The notes: generated from the sequence alone by a model not told the origin. Numbered from the stretch's first letter, positions 33,650-42,140 are shown. The stretch is DNA of 48,253 nucleotides from Azoarcus sp. L1K30 (GCF_018122735.1 NZ_JAGRRD010000001.1:3094837-3143089); one strand, 5' to 3'. Numbers and translations are program-made.

Positions 33650-35314
33650 ATGAATCTACGCACCCGCCTCGCTCCCCTCGTCCTGTCGCTGGCCTGCGGC
33701 AGCGCCATCGCCGCCACCAGTGCCAATCCCGGCTCGATCGACCCCGACAACTGGCCGCAATATCACCGCACCTCGAACGCATGGCGCTTCAGCCCGCTGA
33801 CCCAGATCAACAAGGACACGGTCAAGAACCTGAAAGTGGCCTGGATCCACCAGCCGGGCAACATCACTCACGGCCTGCAGGCCACGCCGATCGTGGTCGA
33901 CGGCGTGCTGTACTACATCTCGGCCAACAACAACGTATGGGCGGTCGATGCCGCCAGCGGCAAGACCATCTGGCACTTCGAGCCCAAACTCGACCCGCTG
34001 TCGAAGCAGGTGTTCTATGCCGCCGCCAGCCGTGGCGTAACCGTCGGTCGCGGCAAAGTCTTCGTCGGCACGCTGGACGGCCGCTTCCTGGCGCTCGACC
34101 AGAAGACCGGCGAGCAGATCTGGTCCACCCAGCTCACCGACCTCAAGACCCAGCACGGCGCCTTGTTCTCCGCCCCGCCGCAGCTGGCCGGCGATGTGCT
34201 GTTCGGCGGCACCACCGGCGGCGACCAGCCGATTGCGGGCAAGATCTACGCCGTCAATGCGGACACCGGCAAGCCGGTCTGGAACTTCGAGATCATCAAG
34301 GATGATCCTGCCAGCTGGCCGGGCGACAGCGGCAAGGTCGGTGGCGGCTCGGCATGGATGCCGGGCACCTACGATGCCGAATCGGACACGATCTACATCG
34401 GCACCTCGAATGCCGCGCCCGACTACTACACGCCGGGACGCGAGGGCGACAACAAATATACCGCCACCCTGCTCGCCCTCGACCCCAAGACCGGCAAGCT
34501 GAAATGGCATCGCCAGGAGATTCCGCACGACACCTGGGATTTCGACTCGGCCTACGAGGCGCTGGTGGTGAAGAAGGACGGCAAGGATGTGATCGTGCAT
34601 CTGAACAAGAGCGGCTTCGTCTTCGTCATGGACAAGGCCGACGGCAAGCTCGAGAACGTGTGGCAGTTCGCTGAGAATATGAATTGGGCCAAGGGCATCG
34701 ACCCCAAGACCGGGGAACTCATCGAGCCCCGCCGCCCGCAGCCGGGCAAGCGCGAACTGCTGTGCCCCAACCTGCTGGGCGCACGCAGCTGGAACCACGG
34801 CGCCTACAACCCCGGCACAGGCCTGTGGTACTCGCACGGCATGGAGGTGTGCAACGAAGTGGTGTCGGGCAAGGACGACCCGGCCAGCCTGAAGGCCATT
34901 TCAGCGCTTTCGCTGGGGATCGACGAGATCAAGCTGGTTGCGCCCCCGGGCGGCAAGAAGCCCGACGGCCGCCTCGATGCGCGCGACCCGCTCACCGGCA
35001 AGCTGAAATGGAGCGTTCGCTACGAGCTGCCGCCGTTGAGCAGCGTGCTTACCACCGCCGGCGGCCTGGTCTTCACCGGTGACATGGAAGGCCACCTGTT
35101 TGCCTACGATGCCGACAACGGCAAGCAACTGTGGCAGTTCAATGCCGGCTCCGGTGTGCGCGGCGGTCCGGTGAGCTATGCCGTCAATGGCAAGCAGTAC
35201 ATCGTCATCCCGACCGGACTGGGTTCCCATGCCCCGGGCTTCCTCGCCGGCGCCTTCCCCCAGATCAAGGATCTGCCGGGCGGTGCGGCGCTGATCGGCT
35301 TCACGCTCGAATAA
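33650..35314 (+). CDS. PQQ-dependent alcohol dehydrogenase
   Basis: A 554-residue periplasmic quinoprotein (signal to about residue 22) of the eight-bladed methanol/ethanol dehydrogenase family; tryptophan-docking repeats such as AVDAASGKTIWHF, ALDQKTGEQIW, AVNADTGKPVWNF and ALDPKTGKLKW are present. Putative metal ligands: Asn254 (GTSNAAPD), Asp297 (catalytic) and Asp299 in WDFD; the position usually held by Glu appears to be Asp192 (TGGDQ). Asp at +2 from the catalytic Asp is the mark of lanthanide-dependent relatives. The usual vicinal Cys-Cys is absent (YAAASRG near 123-129). Probably donates electrons to the cytochrome encoded next. Confidence 0.88.
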   Translation: MNLRTRLAPLVLSLACGSAIAATSANPGSIDPDNWPQYHRTSNAWRFSPLTQINKDTVKNLKVAWIHQPGNITHGLQATPIVVDGVLYYISANNNVWAVDAASGKTIWHFEPKLDPLSKQVFYAAASRGVTVGRGKVFVGTLDGRFLALDQKTGEQIWSTQLTDLKTQHGALFSAPPQLAGDVLFGGTTGGDQPIAGKIYAVNADTGKPVWNFEIIKDDPASWPGDSGKVGGGSAWMPGTYDAESDTIYIGTSNAAPDYYTPGREGDNKYTATLLALDPKTGKLKWHRQEIPHDTWDFDSAYEALVVKKDGKDVIVHLNKSGFVFVMDKADGKLENVWQFAENMNWAKGIDPKTGELIEPRRPQPGKRELLCPNLLGARSWNHGAYNPGTGLWYSHGMEVCNEVVSGKDDPASLKAISALSLGIDEIKLVAPPGGKKPDGRLDARDPLTGKLKWSVRYELPPLSSVLTTAGGLVFTGDMEGHLFAYDADNGKQLWQFNAGSGVRGGPVSYAVNGKQYIVIPTGLGSHAPGFLAGAFPQIKDLPGGAALIGFTLE

Positions 35315-35326
35315 GTACCCGGCACC

Positions 35327-35362
35327 TGTGCGGGGCGGCGCCTTCATGCGTCACCCCGCACA
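35327..35362 (+). other. Intergenic hairpin between PQQ dehydrogenase and cytochrome genes
   Basis: A 9-bp perfect stem (TGTGCGGGG / CCCCGCACA) with an 18-base loop and no T tract. It could protect the upstream mRNA or lower downstream expression without full termination. Confidence 0.4.
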
Positions 35363-35387
35363 ATCGACAATCTGAATGGAGTTGCAG

Positions 35388-36062
35388 ATGAAGCGCAATG
35401 CCACCCCCTCCCCGCGGCTGCTCGCGAGCCGCATCCTCGCGCCGGCGCTGCTGACGCTGAGCCTCGCGGCCCCGGCGTACGCGGTCGCCCCGCCGGCCGG
35501 CGCCAGTCGCAGCGAGCTGGCCGCAGGAAAGAGCCGTTTCGACAAATTGTGCGTCAGCTGTCATGGCGCCGACGGCGCGGGCAAGGAGACCTACGGCCCC
35601 CGCCTGCAGGATCGTCCGGACCTCGGCGAGGCCCTGATCCGCGAACGCATCATCAAGGGCAAGCACGGCGACCACGCCATGCCGCCATGGGGCACCGTGC
35701 TCAAGCGCGCGGAAATCGATCAGCTGGTGGCCTATGTCAAGGACTTGAAGCAGACGGCCGCGGAACGCACGAGCGGCCCCTTGTCTCCATTCGACCTCAA
35801 TGACCCCGCCCGCATCGAGACCGGCCGCAAGCGTTTTGCCAAGACCTGCGCCGGCTATTGCCACGGCCACGAAGGCATCGGCGGACGGGCGCCCGACTTC
35901 AAGGGGCGCACCGATCTCAGCGCGGAGGTCGCGTTCGCGACCATTTCCAAAGGCCGGCAGGGGGCCGACGTCATGCCCCCCTGGGGCGATGCTTTCTCCG
36001 AAGAGCAGATCTGGGAACTCGTCGCCTATCTGCAGTATCTGGGTCGTCAGACGCTGGACTGA
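35388..36062 (+). CDS. Diheme c-type cytochrome
   Basis: A 224-residue exported cytochrome with two class-I heme domains. Heme 1: CVSCH at 55-59 with a likely Met ligand in AMPPWG (Met98). Heme 2: CAGYCH at 154-159, which is CxxxCH, one residue longer than the standard motif, with Met196 in VMPPWG. Signal peptide ends near residue 32 (APAYA). As the partner gene of the PQQ dehydrogenase it probably accepts its electrons, and perhaps those of the GMC enzyme of the divergent operon. ATG 35388 is chosen over an in-frame upstream codon at 35376. Confidence 0.88.
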   Translation: MKRNATPSPRLLASRILAPALLTLSLAAPAYAVAPPAGASRSELAAGKSRFDKLCVSCHGADGAGKETYGPRLQDRPDLGEALIRERIIKGKHGDHAMPPWGTVLKRAEIDQLVAYVKDLKQTAAERTSGPLSPFDLNDPARIETGRKRFAKTCAGYCHGHEGIGGRAPDFKGRTDLSAEVAFATISKGRQGADVMPPWGDAFSEEQIWELVAYLQYLGRQTLD

Positions 36063-36095
36063 GCGCGTTTAACAGCGCATTCCGCCGACTGGCAT

Positions 36096-36806
36096 TCAGT
36101 CGCCGCGACCAACGGTGATCTCGATCGTGCCGATACCGGCGATGGCGCCGGTCAGGCGCTCGCCGACCTTCACCGCGCCAACCCCGGCCGGCGTGCCGGT
36201 GAAGATCAGGTCGCCCGCCTCGAGGGCGAAATAGCGCGACAAGTGGGCGATCACCTCGGGCACGCTCCAGATCTGCGACGCGAGGTCGCCACGCTGGCGC
36301 GGCTCGCCATTGACATCGAGCCGGATCTCGCCGGCAGCCGGATGACCGATGCGGCTCGCCGGCACGATGGCCGAGCACGGCGCGGCATGATCGAAGGCCT
36401 TGCCCACCTCCCACGGACGGCCCGCCTTCTTGGCAGCCCCCTGCAGGTCGCGGCGGGTCATGTCGAGGCCGACGCCATAGCCGAACACATGCGCCAGCGC
36501 CTCGTCCGCTGCGATATTGCGCCCGCCGCGGCCGATGGCGACCACCAGTTCGATTTCGTGATGAACATCCGCAGACTCGCCCGGATACGGAAACACGCTG
36601 CCGGACGGAATCAGGCTGTCGGGGTGCTTGGAGAAGAAGAACGGCGGCTCGCGGTCGGGATCGTGCCCCATTTCACGCGCATGATCGGCATAGTTGCGGC
36701 CCACACAGTAGACCCGGCGCACCGGAAAGCGCTGCTCGCTGTCGCTGACCGCGACACTGTAGACCTGAGGCGGAAAGAGGTACTGCTCGTTGTGCTCGGA
36801 TGACAC
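36096..36806 (-). CDS. Fumarylacetoacetate hydrolase (FAH) family protein
   Basis: A 236-residue hydrolase/decarboxylase of the FAH superfamily. Metal site: EIELVVAIG (two Glu) and GLDMTRRDLQ (Asp). Other signatures are VGRNYADHAREMG, FFFSKHPDSLIPSG, WEVGKAFDHAAP and FTGTPAGVGAVKVGE. The start is GTG 36806, with AGGAGA seven bases upstream; longer in-frame extensions lack a ribosome site. It cleaves or decarboxylates beta-diketone or acylpyruvate products of ring cleavage. It is convergent with the diheme cytochrome and divergent from the FIST gene. Confidence 0.88.
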   Translation of the reverse strand: MSSEHNEQYLFPPQVYSVAVSDSEQRFPVRRVYCVGRNYADHAREMGHDPDREPPFFFSKHPDSLIPSGSVFPYPGESADVHHEIELVVAIGRGGRNIAADEALAHVFGYGVGLDMTRRDLQGAAKKAGRPWEVGKAFDHAAPCSAIVPASRIGHPAAGEIRLDVNGEPRQRGDLASQIWSVPEVIAHLSRYFALEAGDLIFTGTPAGVGAVKVGERLTGAIAGIGTIEITVGRGD

Positions 36807-36976
36807 CTGGGGTTCTCCTGGGTTCACATTGTGCGCGGCACGATCGCAATCGTCGTGCTCCAGCCGGCATTCATGCATTGAAAAAGGGCGCGGCGCGAGG
36901 CCGATCATGGGCAACATCGACGCGGGCCGCAAGCGTGTTTGTAGACGGCCATTGCGCCGGTTCGGGCGGATGGCAC

Positions 36977-36996
36977 GGCCGGCGCCGGCGCCGGCC
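36977..36996. other. Perfect 20-bp GC palindrome
   Basis: GGCCGGCGCCGGCGCCGGCC is a perfect palindrome in the 275-base gap between the FAH and FIST genes. The gap shows no gene; this palindrome may be simple GC-rich repeat structure or a regulator site. Confidence 0.5.
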
Positions 36997-37081
36997 ATGT
37001 CGCGGCAGTGGCAAGGATCACTAAACGACTACGCTGAATCGCGGTCAACGCCACATCGACATCGATTCGGGGGCGCCGCCC

Positions 37082-38260
37082 ATGTCACCCTTCATTTCCG
37101 CACATGCGTGCAATCAGAACTGGCATACCGCTTTGACCGTCTGCCTCGAGCAACTGACGCGTGAGGCCAGGCGTGTCGCGCATGGCAAGGCGGTGGCCGA
37201 ATACACACTGGGCTGGTGCTATCTGACGGATTCGTTCGCCGGTGCGGCCGAAGACATCCTGGCCGAACTCAAGCGACACTTGCCCGGCGTAAGGTGGGTG
37301 GGCACGGTCGGGATCGGCATCGCTGCCAACGCCAAGGAATACATCGACGAACCCGCGCTGGCGCTGATGCTGGCGCCGCTGCCACGCGCATCGTTCAGGC
37401 TGTTCTCCGGGCGCCAACCCTTGCACACGAAAGCAGATGCAGGTGATTTCCACGCCCACACCGCACTGGTCCACGCCGATGCGGCCGCACCCGACCTGCA
37501 GGAGCTGTTGCCGGAACTGGCGGAACGCACCGCGACCGGCTATCTGTTCGGCGGCCTGTCCTCAGCGCGCACGCAAGCCTTGCAGATCGCCGATGCGGTG
37601 CTCACCGGCGGACTCTCGGGCGTGGCCTTTTCCGACGAGGTCGGGGTCATCTCGCGGGTGACGCAGGGTTGCCAGCCGGTCGGTCCGGTGCGTCAGGTCA
37701 CGCGCGCCGAAGGCAACATGGTGCTGACGCTCAACGGACAACCGGCGCTGGCCTGTGCGCTGCACGATCTCGCGCTGGCCAGCGATCTTGCTGTCGAGGA
37801 CATGGCAGAAGCCCTGTCCTCGACACTGGTCGGCCTGAGCCGGGGCGGTGACGACCAGGCCGCGCCACCGGGACGATTCGGTGCGGATACGCTGGTGCGC
37901 CACATCGTGGGCCTCGACCCGCGCGCCCGCGTGCTCGCCATCGGCGACGAGGTGAGCGCCGGTTCGCAACTCACGTTCTGCCGTCGCGACCCCGAGGCGG
38001 CGCTGGCAGACGTGCGCCGCATGGCCGCCGAGATTCGCGATGAACTCGGTGCGAGCAAGCAGCAGGCCGCCGGCGCCATCTACATCAGCTGCGTTGGTCG
38101 CGGCGGTCCGCACTTCGGGACCCCGGACGCGGAATTGCGCGCGATCCGCGACGAACTCGGCGACATGCCGCTGGTCGGCTTCTTCGCCAACGGTGAGATC
38201 GCGCGCGACCGCCTGTACGGCTATACCGGCGTGCTGACAGTCTTTACCATGTCAGCCTGA
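37082..38260 (+). CDS. FIST-domain signal-sensing protein
   Basis: A 392-residue protein with FIST N-terminal (about residues 30-240: WVGTVGIGIAANAKEYID, GYLFGGLSSARTQALQIADAV, GGLSGVAFS) and FIST C-terminal domains (VRHIVGLDPRARVLAIGDEV, ISCVGRGGPHFGTPDAELRAI, PLVGFFANGEIA). FIST proteins are thought to bind small ligands such as amino acids and usually pair with signalling modules; here it stands alone without an effector domain. It is probably cytosolic. ATG 37082 is preceded by CGCCGCC with no strong ribosome site. Confidence 0.85.
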   Translation: MSPFISAHACNQNWHTALTVCLEQLTREARRVAHGKAVAEYTLGWCYLTDSFAGAAEDILAELKRHLPGVRWVGTVGIGIAANAKEYIDEPALALMLAPLPRASFRLFSGRQPLHTKADAGDFHAHTALVHADAAAPDLQELLPELAERTATGYLFGGLSSARTQALQIADAVLTGGLSGVAFSDEVGVISRVTQGCQPVGPVRQVTRAEGNMVLTLNGQPALACALHDLALASDLAVEDMAEALSSTLVGLSRGGDDQAAPPGRFGADTLVRHIVGLDPRARVLAIGDEVSAGSQLTFCRRDPEAALADVRRMAAEIRDELGASKQQAAGAIYISCVGRGGPHFGTPDAELRAIRDELGDMPLVGFFANGEIARDRLYGYTGVLTVFTMSA

Positions 38261-38362
38261 GCGAGCAGCAAGGCCTTACCCGCATTCGACCGCGCCAGGC
38301 GCTGCGCCATCATCATCGTCGCCCTCCACGAGAGGCGGCGCCGTATCCGCCAAGGAGACTCC

Positions 38363-38968
38363 ATGCCGATCGACCAGCGTCAGTTCGCCCCCGCGACTGC
38401 GCGCAACCGCGACTTCATCCTGCCCATCCTGCAGCGGGTCCTGCCCGAATCGGGCACGATACTCGAGATCGGCAGCGGAAGCGGCGAACATGCGGTGTTC
38501 TTTGCGCAATCGCTGGCTGGCCTGAACTGGCAACCGAGCGACACCCATGCAGAGGCCCTGAACTCGATCCGCGCCTGGATCGAGTACGCCGGCGCAACCA
38601 ATGTCGCCATGCCGCTTTTGCTGGACGTGGGTGCGTCGGCATGGCCACTTGCCCATGCCGACGCCCTGGTGTGCATCAATGTCATCCACTACTCGCCGCT
38701 CGAGAGCACGACCGCCTTGCTGACGGGTGCTGCACGGGTCCTGCCGCCGGGAGGCGTGCTCTACTGCTATGGCCCCTATCGTCGCGGGGGCAGACACACG
38801 TCACCGAGCAACGAGGAATTCGATGCCTGGCTCAAGCAGCGCGACCCCCGCTTCGGCGTGCGCGACATGGAGACGGTAGAGGACGAGGCCGCAGCATGCG
38901 GACTGCGCCTCGAAGAAGTCATTGCGATGCCGGCCAACAATTTCAGCCTGGTGTTCCGGCGCAATTGA
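38363..38968 (+). CDS. DUF938 family SAM-dependent methyltransferase-like protein
   Basis: A 201-residue class I methyltransferase-fold protein of the DUF938 family. SAM motif I is LEIGSGSGEHAVFFAQSL near residue 34; further features are QPSDTHAEALNSIRAW, CINVIHYSPLESTTALLTGA and LYCYGPYRRGG. The substrate is unknown. ATG 38363 follows AAGGAGAC. It is 102 bases downstream of the FIST gene and convergent with the next gene. Confidence 0.82.
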   Translation: MPIDQRQFAPATARNRDFILPILQRVLPESGTILEIGSGSGEHAVFFAQSLAGLNWQPSDTHAEALNSIRAWIEYAGATNVAMPLLLDVGASAWPLAHADALVCINVIHYSPLESTTALLTGAARVLPPGGVLYCYGPYRRGGRHTSPSNEEFDAWLKQRDPRFGVRDMETVEDEAAACGLRLEEVIAMPANNFSLVFRRN

Positions 38969-38986
38969 TCGGCGCAGGCAAAGCCA

Positions 38987-39568
38987 TCAGCCCTTGGGCA
39001 CACGTCCCATCATGTAGAACTGCTCGTTGGGCGGCGTACCGGTAAGGTGCACCAGCCGGTTGCTCATGCTGAAGAACGCGGTAATCGCCCCGATGTCCCA
39101 GATGGCTTCGTCATCGAAGCCGTGCTCACGCAGCGCGTCCATGTCGGCAGCGTCGACTTCTCCGCCGCGGGTCGACAGCTTGATCGCGAAATCGAGCATC
39201 GCGCGCTGACGCGGGGTGATCTCGGCCTTGCGGTAGTTGGTGGCCAGCTGGTCGGCCACGCGCGGATTCTTGGCGCGAATGCGCAGCACCGCACCATGCG
39301 CGACCACGCAGTACAGGCACTCGCTCACGCCCGAGGTGGCCACCACGATCATCTCGCGCTCCGCCTTCGACAGGCCGACGTCCTTTTCCATCAATGCGTC
39401 GTGATAGTCGAAGAAGGCACGGAACTCGGCCGGACGATGCGCCAGCATCAGAAACACATTGGGAATGAAGCCGGCTTTTTCCTGTACCGCCAGAATCCTG
39501 TTGCGGATGTCCTCGGGCAGGTCGCCGAGTTCGGGAACGGGAAAACGGCTGATGGAACGATCGGTCAT
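38987..39568 (-). CDS. Peroxidase-related (AhpD/carboxymuconolactone decarboxylase-like) protein
   Basis: A 193-residue alpha-helical protein of the AhpD-like peroxidase-related family. The active-site motif ECLYCVVAHG has CxxC followed by His, as in AhpD. Other family text: EKAGFIPNVFLMLAHRPAEFRAFFDYHDALM and YFMMG-like C-terminus. It probably acts in thiol-dependent peroxide reduction. ATG 39568 is preceded by GAGGAGACC. It lies downstream of acuI but separated by a long perfect hairpin. Confidence 0.85.
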   Translation of the reverse strand: MTDRSISRFPVPELGDLPEDIRNRILAVQEKAGFIPNVFLMLAHRPAEFRAFFDYHDALMEKDVGLSKAEREMIVVATSGVSECLYCVVAHGAVLRIRAKNPRVADQLATNYRKAEITPRQRAMLDFAIKLSTRGGEVDAADMDALREHGFDDEAIWDIGAITAFFSMSNRLVHLTGTPPNEQFYMMGRVPKG

Positions 39569-39625
39569 ACGGGTCTCCTCAAGAAAAACATGCATCTGCT
39601 TGTTATGGGTGTCACAAGGATCATG

Positions 39626-39679
39626 TGATCGACGCGCGGGTGGCGAGACCGGCAGGCCTCGCCACCCGCGCGTCGATCA
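39626..39679. terminator. Long perfect inverted repeat after acuI
   Basis: Two 22-base arms (39626-39647 and 39658-39679) are perfect reverse complements around a 10-base loop. The repeat lies 8 bases after the acuI stop on the minus strand and upstream of the AhpD-like gene. No T tract follows on either strand. It may be a terminator, mRNA end-protector or protein-binding element. Confidence 0.55.
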
Positions 39680-39686
39680 AGGTGAC

Positions 39687-40670
39687 TCAGCGGTTTACAT
39701 CGACCACGACGCGACCGCGGATCTTGCCGTCGAGCAACTCGGCAGCCGCCGGGATGGCATCCGACAGGGCGATCTCGTGCGTGATGAGGTCGAGCTTGCC
39801 GACGTCGAGGTCGCGCGCCAGACGCGCCCAGGCCTCGAGCCGGTCGGCGCGCGGGCACATCACGCTGTCGACACCGGCAAGGGTGACGCCGCGCAGGATG
39901 AAGGGCGCAACGGTGGCTGGGAAATCCATGCCCTGGGCAAGGCCGCAGGCGGTGACCACGCCGCGATAGCGGGTGCTGGCGCAGACGTTGGCCAGGGTGT
40001 GGCTACCGACAGTGTCAACCGCACCGGCCCAGCGCTCCTTCGCCAACGGGCGACCGGCGGCGGAGAACTGCGCCCGATCGATGACGTCTGCGGCACCGAG
40101 CGACTTGAGGTAGTCCGCTTCCTGCGGACGTCCGGTGGAGGCCACCACGGTATAGCCGAGCTTGGCCAGCAGGGTCACGGCCACGCTGCCCACCCCGCCA
40201 TTGGCACCGGTCACCAGGATCTCGCCCTTGTCCGGAGTCACGCCGTGGCGCTCGAGCGCCAGCACGCACAGCATGGCGGTATAGCCTGCGGTGCCGATCG
40301 CCATCGCCTGCTTCGGCGTGAAGGCCTTGGGCAGCGGCACCAGCCACTCGCCCTTTAGCCTGGCCTTCTGCGCCAGCCCGCCCCAGTGTCCTTCGCCCAC
40401 GCCCCAGCCGTTGAGCACGACCGCGTCGCCCACGGCGATGCCTTCATGGCTGCTCGACTCAACCGTGCCGACCAGGTCGATACCGGGCACCAGCGGAAAC
40501 TTGCGCACCACCGGTCCTTTGCCGGTGATCGCCAGACCGTCCTTGTAGTTCAGCGTGCTGTACTGGACATTGACGGTCACGTCGCCCTCAGGCAGTTGAG
40601 ATTCCTCGATGTCGCGCAGCGTGGCGCGGTATCCGGCGTCGTCCTTTTCGATCAGAATGCCCTTGAACAT
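39687..40670 (-). CDS. acuI: Acrylyl-CoA reductase (AcuI/YhdH-type MDR oxidoreductase)
   Basis: A 327-residue medium-chain reductase. The NADPH-binding motif is [20 protein letters not shown], and YhdH/AcuI signatures include [50 protein letters not shown] and [10 protein letters not shown]. No zinc ligands are present, as expected for this branch. It reduces acryloyl-CoA to propionyl-CoA, a detoxification step in 3-hydroxypropionate or DMSP-type metabolism. It starts 25 bases after a TetR gene on the same strand, like acuR-acuI operons. The exact substrate in this organism is inferred. Confidence 0.88.
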   Translation of the reverse strand: MFKGILIEKDDAGYRATLRDIEESQLPEGDVTVNVQYSTLNYKDGLAITGKGPVVRKFPLVPGIDLVGTVESSSHEGIAVGDAVVLNGWGVGEGHWGGLAQKARLKGEWLVPLPKAFTPKQAMAIGTAGYTAMLCVLALERHGVTPDKGEILVTGANGGVGSVAVTLLAKLGYTVVASTGRPQEADYLKSLGAADVIDRAQFSAAGRPLAKERWAGAVDTVGSHTLANVCASTRYRGVVTACGLAQGMDFPATVAPFILRGVTLAGVDSVMCPRADRLEAWARLARDLDVGKLDLITHEIALSDAIPAAAELLDGKIRGRVVVDVNR

Positions 40671-40694
40671 GGGTTGCTCCTCCTGTGGGTATAT

Positions 40695-41330
40695 TCAGGC
40701 CATACGCGGCAACGCCGCGAGGAAGCCCTGGTAGAAACGGTCGAGCGGATCGGCGTTGCGCACCAGCTTGGCCCTGAGTACGGCGCCTTCCCAGCCGATC
40801 CAGAAAAACTCGGCGAGCATCGCCGGGTCGGCATCGGGCGTGAGTTCGCCGCATGTCCGAGCCGCCTCGAAACACGCTGCGAGACGTTGCTGCCAGTCGC
40901 AGAACACCGCCTCGAGCTGTACCCGATAGCCTTCGTTGAGCGCGCCAAGCTCCTGCCCCAGATTTCCGATCAGGCAGCCGCGACGGAACTCGAAACGCGA
41001 CATGCCCGCCTTGGCGTCCGCCACGAACGCCGACAGGCGCGCCAAAGGCGGGGTGCTTTCATCCAGCAGCCAGCGATCGAGCTTGCGCGCAAAATAGGAT
41101 GCATAACGCTCGATGACAGCCGCGCCGAACTCCTCCTTGCTGCTGAAGTAATAGTAGAAGGAGCCCTTGGGCACACCGGCGCGCTTGAGCACGAGGTCAA
41201 TGCCGGTACTGGCAAAGCCGTGCTCGGTGAGGATTTCGGTGCCGGCGCGCATCAGCACCTCGCGGGTCTGGTCGCGGCCACCTTCCTGGCGCGGGGGACG
41301 CCCCCGCCGACGGATGTTGATTTCAGTCAT
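40695..41330 (-). CDS. TetR family regulator (AcuR-like by context)
   Basis: A 211-residue TetR protein. The N-terminal HTH is ILTEHGFASTGIDLVLKRAGVPKGSFYYYFSSKEEF, preceded by an Arg-rich arm RRRGRPPRQEGG; the C-terminal ligand domain includes FRRGCLIGNLGQELG. Its partner gene acuI 25 bases downstream suggests the AcuR role of an acrylate-responsive repressor, but the sequence alone does not prove that ligand. Start ATG 41330 gives the usual N-terminus. Confidence 0.82.
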   Translation of the reverse strand: MTEINIRRRGRPPRQEGGRDQTREVLMRAGTEILTEHGFASTGIDLVLKRAGVPKGSFYYYFSSKEEFGAAVIERYASYFARKLDRWLLDESTPPLARLSAFVADAKAGMSRFEFRRGCLIGNLGQELGALNEGYRVQLEAVFCDWQQRLAACFEAARTCGELTPDADPAMLAEFFWIGWEGAVLRAKLVRNADPLDRFYQGFLAALPRMA

Positions 41331-41341
41331 TGGCTTTTATA

Positions 41342-41362
41342 TTAGACCAGTCAGTTATTAAA
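41342..41362. promoter_or_regulatory. Candidate TetR-type operator upstream of the regulator gene
   Basis: TTAGACCAGTCAGTTATTA lies just upstream of the TetR start in an AT-rich spot. The centre AGACC-AGTCAGT is a partial inverted repeat of the AcuR/NemR style (TAGACC and its complement). The symmetry is imperfect. Confidence 0.35.
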
Positions 41363-41418
41363 TCAAGCGCAATTACATCGCCTGTCCGAGTATTTTTGCT
41401 GCAAAGGGGGCGAACGTA

Positions 41419-42045
41419 CTACCGCGGTCCCCAGATACGTCCGAGCTGTGCATCCCGCCCACATCCGCGCCGATAGTACATGTAGCGCAGCGGGTTCTTC
41501 TTGTAGTAGTCCTGATGGTATTCCTCGGCCGGATAGAACGCCGTCGCCGGAAGGATCTCGGTCAGCACGCGCGATACCTTGCCACTGCGGAGCAGCGCAT
41601 CGCGGCTGTCTTCCGCCACCTTGCGCTCGCGCTCGGTCTGCCAGTATATGCCCGTGCGATACTGCGAGCCGACATCGCAGAACTGCCTGTTCCTCGCGGT
41701 CGGATCGATAGTCCGCCAGAAATACTCCACGAGTTGCGGGTAAGTGACCCGCGCGGGATCGTAGATGACCCGCACGGCTTCGGCATGGCCGGTATTGCCG
41801 GCACTGACCTGCGCGTAGCTCGGATCAGGTTCCTTGCCACCGGTATAACCCGATTCGGCCTCGATCACACCGGGCAGCTTCTCGAAGTCCGCCTCGGTGC
41901 ACCAGAAACAACCACCGGCGAATATCGCCGTTTCGCGCTCACCTGAGGCTGGCTCTACAGCACTGCCGTCCGCGGCATGCGCGCTGCCCGCCAGCGCAAA
42001 TGCCCACAGTGCGGCAAGGCACAGGGGTCGAAGTTTCGATCGCAT
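41419..42045 (-). CDS. msrA: Peptide-methionine (S)-S-oxide reductase, exported
   Basis: A 208-residue MsrA with a signal peptide (MRSKLRPLCLAALWAFALAG, cleaved after AHA). The catalytic motif is GGCFWCTE with Cys46, and resolving Cys candidates sit at Cys49 and in the C-terminal RRGCGRD. Other signatures: SGYTGGKEPDPSYAQV, GNTGHAEAVRV, YFWRTIDPTARNRQ and EEYHQDYY. It repairs methionine-S-sulfoxide in the periplasm, complementing the exported MsrB at 21644-22150. ATG 42045 follows GGAGCAAAGCAG. The gene lies next to a repeat copy. Confidence 0.92.
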   Translation of the reverse strand: MRSKLRPLCLAALWAFALAGSAHAADGSAVEPASGERETAIFAGGCFWCTEADFEKLPGVIEAESGYTGGKEPDPSYAQVSAGNTGHAEAVRVIYDPARVTYPQLVEYFWRTIDPTARNRQFCDVGSQYRTGIYWQTERERKVAEDSRDALLRSGKVSRVLTEILPATAFYPAEEYHQDYYKKNPLRYMYYRRGCGRDAQLGRIWGPR

Positions 42046-42077
42046 CTGCTTTGCTCCTCCGTTCGATCCATTATTAA

Positions 42078-42140
42078 CCCGGCAATCAATTAGATGGCGA
42101 ATTGTGGAGTTGGGCGCGTTCGCTCCCTCCCCTTCAAGGG
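42078..42140 (+). repeat. Dispersed repeat, copy 2 left part
   Basis: This 63-base segment matches 21291-21353 without gaps, starting CCCGGCAATCAATTAGATGG and ending CCTCCCCTTCAAGGG. It begins 33 bases upstream of the msrA start codon. Confidence 0.8.
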
